Source: Cannabis sativa
Taxonomy: Eukaryota; Streptophyta; Magnoliopsida; Rosales; Cannabaceae
Direction of reading: 5' to 3'
Assembly: GCF_029168945.1 (NCBI RefSeq)
Contig: NC_083602.1
Location: forward strand, 69,584,600-69,648,599
Length of the DNA stretch: 64,000 nucleotides
This document shows, piece after piece, positions 44,497 through 57,330 of this stretch. The translations under genes and the position numbers were made by a program. Every line of letters begins with the position of its first letter. The first letter of the stretch is position 1. Under the pieces are notes generated by a model. It was not told where the DNA came from and did not search any database. It saw only the letters and a list, made by a program, of their open reading frames with translations.

Positions 44497-45445
44497 TGTT
44501 ATACCCAAAATTCGGCTGTCACCTCAATGAAGGACACGTGTCAGGATGAAGGGAATGTGAATCAATGTAATTGCTCTTATGGAATAACTCATTAATTACA
44601 AATAGGCAGAGTATATTTGTAACCTACTGACTGTAAGGTCTTAGGTGAGGAATCAATGTACAAGCTGTCACTTAGTATATTAGCGAGAAACCATATGTCG
44701 TTAAATGCAAATAGCGAGGCGTCGGAGAAAGTGACACGTATCAATCGTGAAAGTCCTTAGTGTGCAATGAACAAACTAAGTGTAAAAGTCAGATCGACTC
44801 AAAGAACAAGTAAGCGAAGTGACCATCTTGCTATGGGAAGACTTCTTATAGCTTCATCCAGCTAATGGGAGCGAGGCTTACAACCCTGGCGATTCAGAAC
44901 GATTCTTTGTAAATAACCGCTATTGACACAAGACATACATTGTCGACCTCGGAAGGAAGAATGGCCCCAACTCACTATTGGGATTACTATAATCACGTTT
45001 CTGTCGAGACATTTCCAGATACAACGATTAAAGACGTGTTTAATACATGATAGTTTTGGCCCAGTAAAAGCGGGAAAATCACAGCTATACGATTTTCAAA
45101 TCATAAACCGCATTTACACTACATGATATGTAATCAAATCACACGATTTTAGGGATAATTGCTGTGAACATATTCCAGTCAACTTTGTAATAAATTGTCC
45201 ACTATGTAATTATAAATAGTGACAAACAAGATCAAAAAAGGGACGAAAAAACTCATATAAGAGGGTTCCTAAAAAAAACAATCATAAATCTGAATAAGAT
45301 TGACTCGTGGACTATGCAGAATTTTAACTGCAAAATCACGTAAAAAACCCAGTGTTCATACATTATTTTTCTATAGCTTTTATTTTTTCTCTGTGAGATC
45401 AATAATGTGAGGCTCAATTTTAGTTAACGAAAATCTTCATTAACA
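44497..45445 (+). repeat. 3' LTR of Tat-lineage element
   Basis: About 949 bp from TGTTATACCCAAAATTCGGC to CATTAACA. It has a TATAAATA box at 45211 and ends with GTTAACGAAAATCTTCATTA. Its last part is homologous to the minus-strand sequence at 46224-46500 (both have GACTCGTGGACTATGCAGA). This shows that two related LTRs face each other. Confidence 0.8.
45211..45218 (+). promoter_or_regulatory. TATA box of Tat LTR
   Basis: TATAAATA in the sequence ATGTAATTATAAATAGTGAC, about 235 bp before the LTR end, the usual arrangement for U3-R-U5. Predicted promoter. Confidence 0.55.
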
Positions 45446-46147
45446 ACGGTGTCTCGGTGGTAACCCGCTTGTCCTAGGTTGAGTCCCTAGATTTCTCTCG
45501 TTACCACGAGGGATTTCTTGTTCCCTAGTCTTGGGTTGTCTTCTATTCTTGTTTCTACGAGAAGACTCTAGTAAATCATTATTTTGATTGCCCTGGGTTG
45601 TGAATCCCTGGGATCTCCAAGGCATTTCTTGACGAGGTGCCTAGTCATTTGGTTGTTCATCTTAAGGAACATTCCCCAGTTTCCCCAAGTTGCTCCTACT
45701 GAGAGTTCTGTGGGTTTTCCTGAACCGTCTCCTACCTCATGGTTCTTGAGCCCCGAGGTCTACCTCACGGCCTTCTCACTCCAGGAACATGTTTGTTTTG
45801 TGTGTTGTTTTCTTGTGTCACCCTGGTTACGGCTGCCTCCCTTTCCAACTCAGCGTTTCGTTGGTTTGCCTCAGCCAAACATTGCTAGAGTTGACGATTT
45901 TTCAACTTGACCAACAGTACGTATCTAGTAGGATCATAGGCGCCCTCACTCATAAGCGTAGACCCACCAACATTTGTGTTGGTTTCCTCATTCCCAGTTT
46001 CTAGGTTTTGATCATTATCACGTTGGCTTCTTCTTGAACGTATTGTTCATGAATTGGGTGGCCTCCGTGAGCCCATTGGCTCTTTTCTAGGATGACGATT
46101 AGTCTCTTTAGGATGAGTGTTATCGTTTTCCCCATTATTAGCCACGG
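45446..46147 (-). pseudogene. gag: Second Tat-type element: gag N-terminal remnant
   Basis: On the minus strand, about 55 bp inside the PBS, a Gag-like reading starts (ANNGENDNTHPKETNRHPRK, near 46145). It continues with basic and Glu/Asn-rich text such as RRPPNS and QCLAEANQRNAELGKGG. The expected ATG reads GTG in this frame, and stops occur (after RRPPNS, near 46045). It resembles the charged N-terminus of Tat-lineage Gag but has no diagnostic domain. It is cut at 45446, where the LTR of the opposite-strand Tat element ends. Confidence 0.6.
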
Positions 46148-46200
46148 AGAAGAAATTCCTTTTTCGATTAGGAGGGATTTTTCTGAGCTTTTATCACGTA

Positions 46201-46222
46201 GGCTCTCAATGAAAGCACCAAA
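46201..46222 (-). other. Primer-binding site of second Tat-type element
   Basis: The minus strand reads TTTGGTGCTTTCATTGAGAG directly after the LTR end (TGTTAACA). It is a typical position and form for a Tat-type PBS. I did not assign the tRNA. Confidence 0.6.
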
Positions 46223-46223
46223 C

Positions 46224-46891
46224 TGTTAACACAAATTTTCATTAACAATTATGAGCCTATTTTCGTAATAGATTTGACATAAAAATTGTAAGAGATCTAA
46301 GAAAAATTATAAAAACAAAAATTACACGAGGTTTTTACGTGACTTTGCAGTTAACTCTGCATAGTCCACGAGTCTGTCTTATTTAGATATTTCTAGATAC
46401 AGAATTAGGGTTTTTTTTACAATCAGTAAATTCCTTTATCTCTCTATGATTTTTCGTCCCTTTTTTTGTATAATCTGCCCCTACTTATAGTAATATAAGT
46501 TTGCAGTTAATTACATTTAAATTCAAATTCCATAACAATATTCCCTGAAATTGTGGGCTTTAATTATGCTCCACGTAAATAAGTGTAGTTAATATCAGAA
46601 AATCACACACCTGTGATTTAAACCGTTTTGAAGGAGGTCAACGCTGACATGGATTAGGACATGCCGCTGTATGTACCTCGCTAAGGCGTCTCGCCTAGTA
46701 CATAAGTGAGTGACTTAGTTTACTTGTATTCCAACAATGGCATGAGTACAAGTGTACTGAGAAAACTTAAGAACTGCTCTTTGACCATAAGGCCTTGTAG
46801 ATTGGACAATAATGTCCTTCAAGTTATTTCACTTCGTTATTATAATGTATATTATACGCTAAGTGTTCTAATAATCAATTCACCTCGTCAG
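46224..46891 (-). repeat. 5' LTR (partial) of second Tat-type element
   Basis: On the minus strand this is the downstream part of an LTR ending GAAAATTTGTGTTAACA. It shares with 44497-45445 the GACGAAAAATCATAGAG-like, CTCGTGGACTATGCAGA and CGTGTAATTTTTG-type blocks. Its start is cut off by the Angela-like insertion at 46892, so about 670 bp remain in the window. Confidence 0.75.
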
Positions 46892-48773
46892 TGTTGGGTT
46901 TTGTGCCCTAAATAAAACCCATTTCAATATAATCAGATTTACTTATTAATAAAGATCAGAAATAACATTTTATGTTGCATGGTTCACATGATTTATTTCA
47001 TGATTATATATATAATGTATCAATTCTATTGAAGTCCAGAACATATATATTTGTTAATGATTATAGTGTTGTCAGCACAGTGGAATATAATCTTAATTAT
47101 ATGTTCGAAAGTTTATTCCCTGATTTGTCAGTTCACTGGATTTAGACTGGCATGATAATCAGCGATAGGTATTCTTACACCTTGGATAAGTGTTATGTCC
47201 TTTCCAGGGCATTGGCAAAGTTTACCAGTATCAGATGTATGGAGTATACATCAGAAGGGACCGATATTGAACTTTGATTAGATATATTAAAATTTATCCT
47301 AATATCTATTCAATTCAATATCACCTGTTGATCCTAGATCAAATAATCTTAAGCCTGATATGGTTAGGTTCGATCTCAAGAGTATTATACATGCTCTTTG
47401 ATTTGTTAGTTAAGCCTACTTTTGAACAGTCAGGGTGATACGTACATTTTGGGAACATGATAGTATAATTGAGTGGGAGCGCTAACATAAATATGGAGTC
47501 TATAACTTCTATAGGCATTTAGAAGTGAAACGATGATATCCTTTGAGCTTGGCTAAACAGAGATAAATGGTTGAGATCTCATTTCAATTCGCTGAACTAT
47601 CATTTATACGGAGCTAAGTGTTTTAAGGATAAAATACATTGAAGGTGTAATGGTAATTTAGTTCCTATTCAATGTAGATCATCTATTCAAGGGTCATTGA
47701 TCAAATTAGGATTATAACAATAGATAATTAATAGTGTATCTATATCGTGGAACATATAGAGCGTTTTATATGGCTGAGAGTGCAATTCCAAGTTCTAAGT
47801 GTGGATTCAATAAGGAATTAATAAGTTAGGAAATTTACTTGGTAAATTCTGTTCGACTTATTGGAAGCTCGGTTATATAGGCCCATGGTCCACATACTAG
47901 TTGAGACCATACTGTTTGTAAGACTCAGTTAATTGATTTTGATTAATCAATTATAATTCTAAAGTTAGACTATGTCTACTTTATGAATTTTCACTAAGTA
48001 AGGACAAAATTGTGAAGAAAAGAGATTCATAGGTTTTATTTATTAATTAAGAGATTTTATATGTCTAATTAATAAATATATTTTAAATGAAAATATTATT
48101 TAATAATTAATTTTTTAGTTATTAAATAATTAGAATTGACATTTAAAATGGTTAAATTGGAAAATTTGCATTTTTGAGAAAATGGGATTGAAAAATGACA
48201 AAATGGCAAAATTGCAAAGTGAGGCCCATTATCCATATCATGGCCGGCCAGTACTATGCAAGTATTTTACCATTTATATTTTCATTATTTTAATGCCATA
48301 GAATTCTAACCTAAACCTAGATGGCTCTCTATAAATAGAAAGTGATGGCTTCAGGAAACTAAGAGAATGCATCTTATTTCTTTTAGAGAAAACTTGAGCC
48401 TCCTTGCCGCCACTCTTCTTCCCTTTTCTTCTCTTCAATTTGGAAATACCGTAGTGATAGAGTAGTGCCCACATACATCAAGTGGTATCTCAATCATATT
48501 GTGGAAGATTGTGTAGAATCTAATCAACAAGAAGGAGAATCAGCATCAAAGGAAGGAGAGAAAGAGATCCAGGTTCAGATCTTGATTATGTTCTGCTAGA
48601 GAAAGGAATCAAGGGCTAGAGATCTGAACAGAAGGAGTCATTATGTTCTGCTGCACCCAATGTAAGGTTTTCTAACTTTATATGTGTTTATTTCATTGTT
48701 TTAGAATTCATATTAGGATGTTAATGAAACATACATGGTAGTAAATCTAGATCCTGGTAAAATATTTCCAACA
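46892..48773 (+). repeat. 5' LTR of outer non-autonomous Angela-like element
   Basis: 1,882 bp, TGTTGGGTTTTGTGCCC to TATTTCCAACA. The PBS follows. It contains GTGGGAGCGCTAAC near 47475, GGCCGGCC near 48242 and TATAAATA at 48330-48337. The target 5-mer before it is GTCAG (46887-46891); its partner lies beyond the window. Confidence 0.92.
48330..48337 (+). promoter_or_regulatory. TATA box of outer element 5' LTR
   Basis: TATAAATA in CTCTCTATAAATAGAAAG at the conserved LTR promoter position. Confidence 0.55.
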
Positions 48774-48775
48774 AC

Positions 48776-48787
48776 TGGTATCAGAGC
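48776..48787 (+). other. Primer-binding site (initiator tRNA-Met type)
   Basis: TGGTATCAGAGC, two bases after the LTR end, followed by CATGG. Canonical and intact. Confidence 0.9.
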
Positions 48788-51700
48788 CATGGTAATGATT
48801 TACTTTCATGAAATATGAATTAAAACGATGATATGTGTTGATTTGGATGGTTTCATGTGGTTTGATGAATGTATCTGTTGTACAGAACCTTTTTCCATGA
48901 TATGTTGAGGTTTAAATTTAAAAATTGATTATTTTAATTTTTAAATTATGGTCAGATTTAAAATTTGTTAATTTCTTTAATATTTATATATTATTTAACT
49001 ATAAGATTAGATATTTTGATATTTAACATATTTTAAATTAAAAGATAAATTTATCTTTTTTTATTTGAAATATTATATTAAAATTATCTTATATGACAAA
49101 TTAAATAATTAATAAATTTGAAATTAACCTGGATATTTTTATAGATATTCTAACCATAATATTTTCAAATTCAAAAATTTGTTATTTTGTTATATATTTA
49201 ATTATTTATAAATTATAAGTTTTAAAAAATGATATCTTACTATTTTATATCATTTTTCTTACTTATTAGATATTTATAAATTATATTTTAAATATTTAAA
49301 TAACTTAGATATTTTTGTAGAAATTTGAATATTGCTTAATTTGAGATATTTTGACATATAATTATGGTAATTATTATTTATTTATTATTTTTATTCTTAA
49401 AATAATAATTATCTAACCACATCTATTTTAAAATTGGTTTATTTTATTATTTTAATTTTATTAAATTATAAGATTTGAAAGTGATATTGAAGATTTTTTT
49501 TTTTAAATCATTGATCTTATTTGATATTTAATTTAACTTGATTTAAATAATTCAAATAAACCTAGATATTTTAAATTTCAATTTTGAGATTTTTAAAGTT
49601 TGTTTTAACAACCCTAAATTTTCAAAATTTAGTTGGTTAGTTTAAGAATAATAATTTAATTATATTAATATCTTATTTCACATTTGTTACATGGACAATG
49701 TTTGTTTGATTTTATATTGTTTATTCAATTTTTTTAACAAACCTATTATTTATTTGATCTAAATTGCTATGATTAACTTGTTGACAGATCCAATGATGTG
49801 ATTTTAATCATAGTCTAATTGTCAATAGATCTTATGAATAATTTGTAACAGGTAAATTTTGTACTTCTTTCATCTGTGTAAACCTAGTAACATGATATGG
49901 CCCATCCAAATTATTTGACCTGTGTGAGCCTATATGTTTGCTATTGGGCTTAGATGCATATAGGAAGCCCATTTAAGTTTTTACTAAGTAAATGGACTAG
50001 GTTGCTAAAATAAAATTTGACATAAGTAATTTTATTTAGGCCCAATTAGATTTGGGCTTATTCAATGAATAACAATTGTTTATTTAAAGGTTAAATTCCT
50101 CTCTTTTGGGCCTTGTGTGAGAGTTGGGGGCCAATAGAAGTGGGTACGACATACTGAACTCAGCTCCCCCTCACATGAACTACCCCAATTGTGAAGGCCC
50201 ATTTGCGTTATTTAAATAATTGTATTAGGTTAATTATATTAGTCTAACCTAATTAAAATTGAATTAGCAACATAATTAACTTTTAAAATATATGAAATTT
50301 ATTTTTCATTTAATATTTTAAAGTTAATTTTAGAAAAACACTTAGTTAATGATATATATATTCTAGATAGTTATTTCTAGTACTAATTATATTTTCTAAT
50401 ATTCAATTAGAAAAATATCATAGATTGTGAAATTAATTGTTTAATAATTAATTTTTGTTACAATCTAAGTTAAGTATATTTTTCTTTGTATTAAACTAGA
50501 ATTAATAATTAAGTCTCCTCTATACTTAATTATTTATTTCTTAAATTTAATACATTTAATTAAATTGAAAATTAAAATATCAAATTTGATTTTCATCATG
50601 ATACTTCAATATTATTATTTTCATGTTATTTAATTAAAATTGAAAATTATTTAAAGTTTGGAATCTTATTTCAGAATAACTTAAATTTGAATAATTTTCA
50701 AAGTATATTTTATTAATCTTTTTCCCAGAATTTCGAAATTGCATCACTTTGATGCAGAAATTTCGAATTTTATTTGAAAAATAGATTAAAGTTGAAAATT
50801 ATTTATTTTAATTTTGAACAAACTTAAATCAATGATTTTTTTCATTTAATGATTAATTAAAATAAATGAACTAAAATATATTATAATTAGAAATTGAATT
50901 AATTAGTCAATGAAAATCTAGATAGATATTATCTGTTTTGCTTGAAGTATTTTTCTAGTGATATTTAATTAAATAGAAAATTAATATTTAAGTTGATTCT
51001 TAATCATGATACTTAAATATTTAAAATTATTCTTAAATATTTAATTAAATAGGAAAATTATATTTTTTTTTGTTGAAAATTAATTTTTGTTAATTAATTT
51101 TGGGCCAACATAAAATTAAGATAATTTTTTCAGGATTTATTTTTATTTTATTTTAACAAGAAATTTCGAAAATTGTATTATTAAATACTTCATTTTTGAA
51201 ATGCAATATATATTTATAGGAAATTAAATTTGAGTTGTAAATTAATTTAAATTAATTTTGAAACAACTTAAATTGAATAATTTTCTAAATATTTATTGGA
51301 AATTATTACTAAGATGGAAATAATTAACTTTATTTTCATATCCATCTAAGTATATTTTATAAATATTAAATTAAAATTTATATTTAGAATTTTTTTTATT
51401 CTAAATTGGAAATTTTAATTAAATAAATATATATTTAATATAAATTGATTAAAATAAATATTAGAAGAAAATACACTTTAAATAATGAGCTTTATTATTA
51501 TTAGGATATTCGATCTCCGTTGTTGGTTTTACATAGCTATTGTTTTAGTGAGTAATCCTCCCTAATGGAGGAACGTTCATTAGCAAGCTAGCACCGTTTA
51601 ATCTCGAAAGATAAGTAATCTTGTAAGTTTTTTTATATAGTTTATGACCACCCTAATGGTGGCGACTGTATAAGACTTGCAAGAATATGAAACAATGGTG

Positions 51701-52430
51701 GAAGCTCATAAGATAGAATAGCCTTGACTCTCGCCTAAACGGGACAACGTGGATTTCAATCTTGATCGAATAAAAGGTTGCTAGAATGTTGATCATTTTA
51801 GACGAGCTGACAACTCTATTCAATGGATGGTAGCTTTGACTCTCGCCTAAACGGGACACTGATATCAGTTTGTTGAAGACCTTGGAAATTATTTAGGATT
51901 GTATGTTTTAGTATTTTCACTTGTCATTCCTACTTGCTATGTAATTAATAATTTTTGAATTGTGTATGAATTTATATTGAACCATGTTATTTTCTGTTAT
52001 TAAATTGTAGTTTAATTTCGAAACTTGGTTTGTTGTTCTAATGGGACAAATCCCTAATGGATTGTCAACATTAGACAAACATAATAGTGTTAGATCTCGA
52101 AAGATAAATATTGTAAATCCAACATCTAGCTGTTCATCAATTGATGACACCTTAGACTAGTATTTACAATACGAAACAAGAAGATTGTATAAATAAGATT
52201 ACTTTGACTCTCGCTAATCAAAGCATCGTTGGATTCTTATTTAAAAAACGAAATTATCCTAATTTCTCTTAGCTTATTCATTTCGAATTAGCTCAATAAT
52301 ATATCATTGGATGAATGGTATATAAATCATTTCATGTCATTCTTTATTTTCTCTTAGGAACTTAAATGACGCATATGATTATATTCCCGAAATTCTATCC
52401 CAAAATGATATAAATCCTCAATCTTAGAAA
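48788..52430 (+). other. Leader of outer Angela-like element (GC cassette absent)
   Basis: AT-rich leader closely matching 9191-13330. The GC-rich cassette present at 9427-9740 is missing: near 48900-48950 the sequence goes straight from the CCATGATATG area into the TTTAAATTTAAAAATTG area. The GGGCC block is at 50035-50220, and the TTGACTCTCGCC motif is near 51724, 51836 and 52204. No gene is visible. Confidence 0.7.
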
Positions 52431-53428
52431 TCTCCTACTTGTATGGGCAAATCAGACTTAGAGTTAGATTAGTAGTGGTGGTCCAAGAAAGAATTACTCA
52501 TTATACATTTACACTTTCACAAATGTTTAATAACCATTTTCTATCAATGGATTCAAACTGTATGTTAGTAAGGAATATGAGTTTAGTATTCTGTGACCAA
52601 AATTCACTTGCACTATTCTATGAACTCTTTGACGTTACTAAAACTGAATCGTCAAATGACACAACCATATTTTATAAATCTATGGCATTTGTATCTTGTT
52701 CATAGTGGTTTTGACAAGATCATTCTATGCAAAGAGTTAATATGCCTATATCCACTGAAAGTAAGTTCATCTCATTCGCAGATGGATGTACGTTCAGGGG
52801 TGGATATGAGTTTTTCGTTGTATTCTTAAAACGATCACTCTAGATTTTACCTTATGCGAAAGAAATTTGAAATGTTTGAAAAATTTCATGAATTTCTAGC
52901 AATGGTGAAAAACCATTAAGGTAAGTGGTTAAAGATCTTGTGAACTGATAGGGGTGGAGAAATAGTTAGTAGATATGCAGTTCAAAGATCATTAAGTTGA
53001 TTTTGAATTATATCCAAACTTACATCCCCAGAAATTCAAGTTGCATATTGATTAGTTATTAGTCGATGCCTAAGTCCTTCTATGGTAATACAATTTCAGA
53101 ATGATGCAATGGTTGGATACTTAGTGTAAACCATTACTAGATTCATGGATGACCTAATCGAAATCTTGAGAAAAACTAGAATTGTTAACCATGGTTTGCA
53201 AGTTTGTTAGCTATTCTAAGTGATTAGGGGTGGACCATCCCATATTCATTAGATAAGAAAGTGTTTGTTTAAACAAATACAACTTTTCAAAGAAAATGAC
53301 TAAGTCTGAAAAACAAAGTAGAAAATAAAGGAGATATTTCTTTCTTGATTCCAAAAGTGTTCTATCATCTTATTCTACATATGATGATCCCACTGCCTCG
53401 TTTGTCTTGACACAACCGAAGAGGTTAA
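52431..53428 (+). pseudogene. Fossil copia pol of outer element, left part
   Basis: Near-copy of 13310-14270, including the reading frame stops. Examples are the LVHSGFDKI stretch near 52695 and the AAAGATCTTGTGAACTGATA integrase remnant near 52931. It is interrupted at 53428, where GTTAA (53424-53428) is one copy of the target duplication of the inner element. Confidence 0.8.
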
Positions 53429-55263
53429 TGTTGGAATTAATTTTACCACGATCTAGATTTACTAACAAGTATGTTTGATTAACAACCTAATATGAATTCT
53501 AAAACAATGAAAATAAACACATATAAAGTTAAGAAAACCTTACAGTGGGTGCAGCCGAATAATATGACTCCTTCCATTTAGATCTCTAGCCCTTGATTCC
53601 TTTCTGTACCAGAGCATAATCAAGATCTGAATCTGGATCTTCTTTTCTCCTTCTTTGATGCAGATTTTCCATAGTCTTACATACTATGATTGAGATACCA
53701 CTTGATGTGTGTGGGCACTACTCATCACTCAAGGAATTTCGAAAATTTAGAGAGAAGAAAAGAGAGAAGGTGGCGTGTGGCCTTTTCTGGAGGAAACAAA
53801 GTGCAAAGTTATGAGTTTCCTGAAGCCAACACTTTCTATTTATAGAATTCCCTCTAGGTTTAGGTTAGAATTGTGTGGCATTAAAATAATGGAAACTACA
53901 AATCGCAATTCTCATGCATGTGGCCGGCCATACAAAGGGTATTGGGCCTCACTTTGCAACTTTCCCATTTTGTTATTTTCCATTCCCATTTTCTAAAAAA
54001 TGCCAATTTTCTAATTTAACCTTTTAAATGCCAATTCTAATTATTTAATAACTTGAAAATAATTATTAAATAATATTGTCATTTAATATATTTATTAATT
54101 TAGACATATAAAATATCTTAATTAATAAATAAACCTAAAATCTATTTTCTTTACAAATTTGCCCTTGCTTAGTGAAAATTCATAAAGTAGACATAGTCTA
54201 ACTTTTAGAATTATAATTGATTAATTAAAATCAATTGACTGAGTCTTTCAAGCAGTATGGTCTCAACTAGTATGGGGACCATGGGTCTATATAACCGAGC
54301 TTCCAATAAGTCGAACTGAATTTACCAAGTAAATTCCCTAACTTATTAATTCCTCATTGAATCCACACTTAAAACTTGGAATTCCACTCTCAGTCATGTA
54401 GAACGCTCTATATGTTCCATGATATAGACACGTCATTAGTTATCCTAATGTGATCAATGACCCTCTAATAGATGATCTACATTGACAAGGCACTACTGTT
54501 ACCGCTACACCTTCAATGTATTTTATCCTTAAAACACTTAGCTCCGTATAAATGATATTTCAGCAAAGTGAAATGAGATCTCCACCATTTATTTCTGTTT
54601 AGCCAAGCTCGAAGGATATCATAGTTTCACTTCTAAGTTTCTATAGAAGTTATAGATTCCATCTTTATGGTAGCGCTCCCACTCAATTATACTATCATGT
54701 TCCCAAAATGTATGTATCACCCTAACCCAAAAGTAGGCTTAACTAACAAATCAAAGAACATGTATAGTACTCTTGAGATCGAACCTACCCATATCAGGAT
54801 TAAGGTCATTTGATCTAGGATCAACAGGTGATATTGAATTGAATAGATATTACGGTAAGTTTTAATATATCTAATCAAAGTTCAATATCGGTCCCTTCCG
54901 ATGTATACTCCATACATTCGATACTGGTAAACTTTTCCAATGTCCTAGAAAGGACATAACACTTTTCCAAGGTGTAGGAATACCTATCGTTGATTATACC
55001 ATGTCAGTCTAAATCCAGTGTTCTAACAAATCAGGGAATAAACTTTTGAATATATAATCAAGATTATATTCCACTGTGTTGACAACACTATAATCTTTAA
55101 CAAACTTATATGTTGTGGACTTAAAAAGAATTCATACATTATATACATATAATCATGAAATAAATCATGTGAACCATGCAACATAAAATGTTATTTCTGA
55201 TCTTATTAATAAGTAAATCTGACTATATTGAAATGAGTTTTATTTAGGGCACAAAACCCAACA
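53429..55263 (-). repeat. 3' LTR of minus-strand element
   Basis: 1,835 bp from TGTTGGAATT to ACCCAACA on the plus strand. The small deletion near 54440 removes CATTGTTATAAT-type sequence present in the other LTR. GGCCGGCC is near 53922 and the TATA box at 53837-53844. Confidence 0.92.
53837..53844 (-). promoter_or_regulatory. TATA box of minus-strand element 3' LTR
   Basis: TATAAATA on the minus strand at the conserved LTR position. Transcription would run out of the element toward lower coordinates. Confidence 0.5.
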
Positions 55264-55275
55264 AACTCCCACTTG
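55264..55275 (-). other. Polypurine tract of minus-strand element
   Basis: The plus strand reads AACTCCCACTTG after the LTR; on the minus strand this is CAAGTGGGAGTT, the family's normal polypurine tract. The 7252-16999 element lacks this sequence. Confidence 0.85.
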
Positions 55276-57330
55276 CACTAATATAAAACAAGATGTGCAT
55301 TTTAAATAATCATTAACACCTTGATATACAAATCAATTGTAGTAGTAGTAAACTCCTCGTAATGGGATCTGACAGGTTGAATTAACAACAACCTTTTCTC
55401 CACCATTACTTTTCCTTAATCACAAAATCCTTGATATTGTTAAATTCCTCTCTATATGTCCTCTTTTGGGATACTGGAATCTATACCTTTGGCAACTACT
55501 TTTGGTTATTCAGGAAATAACACTAGTAGTTAAGACAGGTTGGAACGGTGCCACAATTATATAGAACTTTCCTTAGACTGAATAAGTATCTTTCCTGCAA
55601 CTTTTAACATTCAGTCTCTCTCTGGTAGACTAAGAGATTTCATATAGGTTTTTACACTTCTCCAAAATAACTACTCCACCCCCAAAGTAATCACCATCTC
55701 ATCAGCAGACTTTCTAGCACACAGGCATGTCTCGAAATCTGATGTGGTGTAGTCTAAGAGTTTTAGAACCACCCTTATTGACTAACATATAGTTCCTCTT
55801 CTTAATCTTAAGATCTACTTGATTGTCTTCCAATGTTCCTCTCCTTGATTAATCTGATACCTACTCATTACTCCCACTCAACAGCAGGTGTCTGGTCTAA
55901 GGCATACAAAAACATATCTGAGACCTCTCACTGTTGATTTAAGAAATTCTTTCATGGCTTTACCTTTTCTAGAATAGTTGAGACTTTTCCTTAGATAAAT
56001 AAAATCTATATCTAAGAAGTTGTGAAGCTTCTATAGATTGCCATTGGAAAGAAAATGCTTCAGCATCTCATGCTTGCATTAGAGTAAGTAATTACCAGGT
56101 ATACCACAAGCCATAGGTTTAGATAAACTCAAACCTATAATATTAGGAACAGGAAGTTTTGTTAAGTCCATTGAATAGACTTATTAACAAAAATTTCCTT
56201 TCATGTCCTTGTAATAGAAAACTTTAGGTTACTCCATGTGAATGGATCAAACCATAGTTCTATTGGCTTTCTTCTTAGTTTCTTATCTTGACAATCCATT
56301 ACTTGTTTAAACTCACAATGGATTTTAATCACTAGTATCTTCCAAGTCATGAGAAGGTAAAGTTCCTTGAAACTCTCCCACTACGACAAGGTACCGTGAA
56401 TTATGTCTAAGAAAACTAAATGGTATTGACCTCTTCGGTTGTGTTAAGACAACAGAGGCAGTGGGATCATCTTGTAACGAATAAGATGATAGAACACTTA
56501 TGGAATCAAGAAAAAATATCTCCTTTATTTGCTACTTCTTTTTCAGACTTAGTCATTTTCTTAGAAAAGTAGTATTTGTTTAAACAAACACTTTCTTATC
56601 TAATGACTATGGGATGACCCACCCCTAATCATTTAGAATAGCTAACAAACATGCAAACCAGGGTTAGCAGTTCTAGCTTTTCTTAAGACTTCGATCAGGT
56701 CATCCATGAATCTAGTAATGATTTACATTAAGTATACAATCATTGGATCATTCTGAAATTTTATTACCATAGAAGGATTTAGGCAACAACTAGTAACTAA
56801 TCATCAATATGCAACTCGAATTTCTAGGGAGGTAAGTTTGGATATAATTCAAAAATCAAATTAATGATCTTTGAACTGCATATCTACTAACTTTTTCTCC
56901 ACCCCTATCAGTTCGCAAGATCTTTAACCACTTACCATTGCTAGAAATTCATGAAATTTTTCAAACATTTCAAATTTCTTTCGCATAAGGTAAAATCTAG
57001 AGTGATCGTTTTAAGAATACAACGAAAACTCATATCCACCTCTGAATGTACATCCGTCTGCGAATGAGATGAACTTACTTTCAGTGGATATAGGCATATT
57101 AACTCTTTGCAGAGAATGATCTTGTCAAAACCAATATGAACAAGATACAAATGCCATAGATTTATAAAATGTGTGGTTGTATCTTTTGATGACTTTATTT
57201 AGTTACAACAAAGAGTTCTTAGAATAGTGCAAGTGGATTCTGGTCACGGAATACTAAACTCATACAGTTTGAATCCATTGATAGAAAATGGTTATGAAAC
57301 ACTTGTGAAAGTGTAACTGTATAATGAGTA
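55276..57330 (-). pseudogene. Fossil copia pol of minus-strand element
   Basis: Reverse-complement near-copy of 13400-15070 plus the extra 3' part that the 7252 element lacks (about 55276-55640, containing the decayed RNase H tail). Shared degenerate words include GTGAGAGGTCTCAGATATG (near 55915) and the LVHIGFDKI reading near 57130. Stops are present throughout. Confidence 0.8.

Noticed and set aside
45584..45910. 108-codon plus-strand ORF in the second Tat-type element
   Set aside because: It is antisense to the Gag-like reading, which starts about 55 bp inside a PBS as expected. The plus frame shows no domain.
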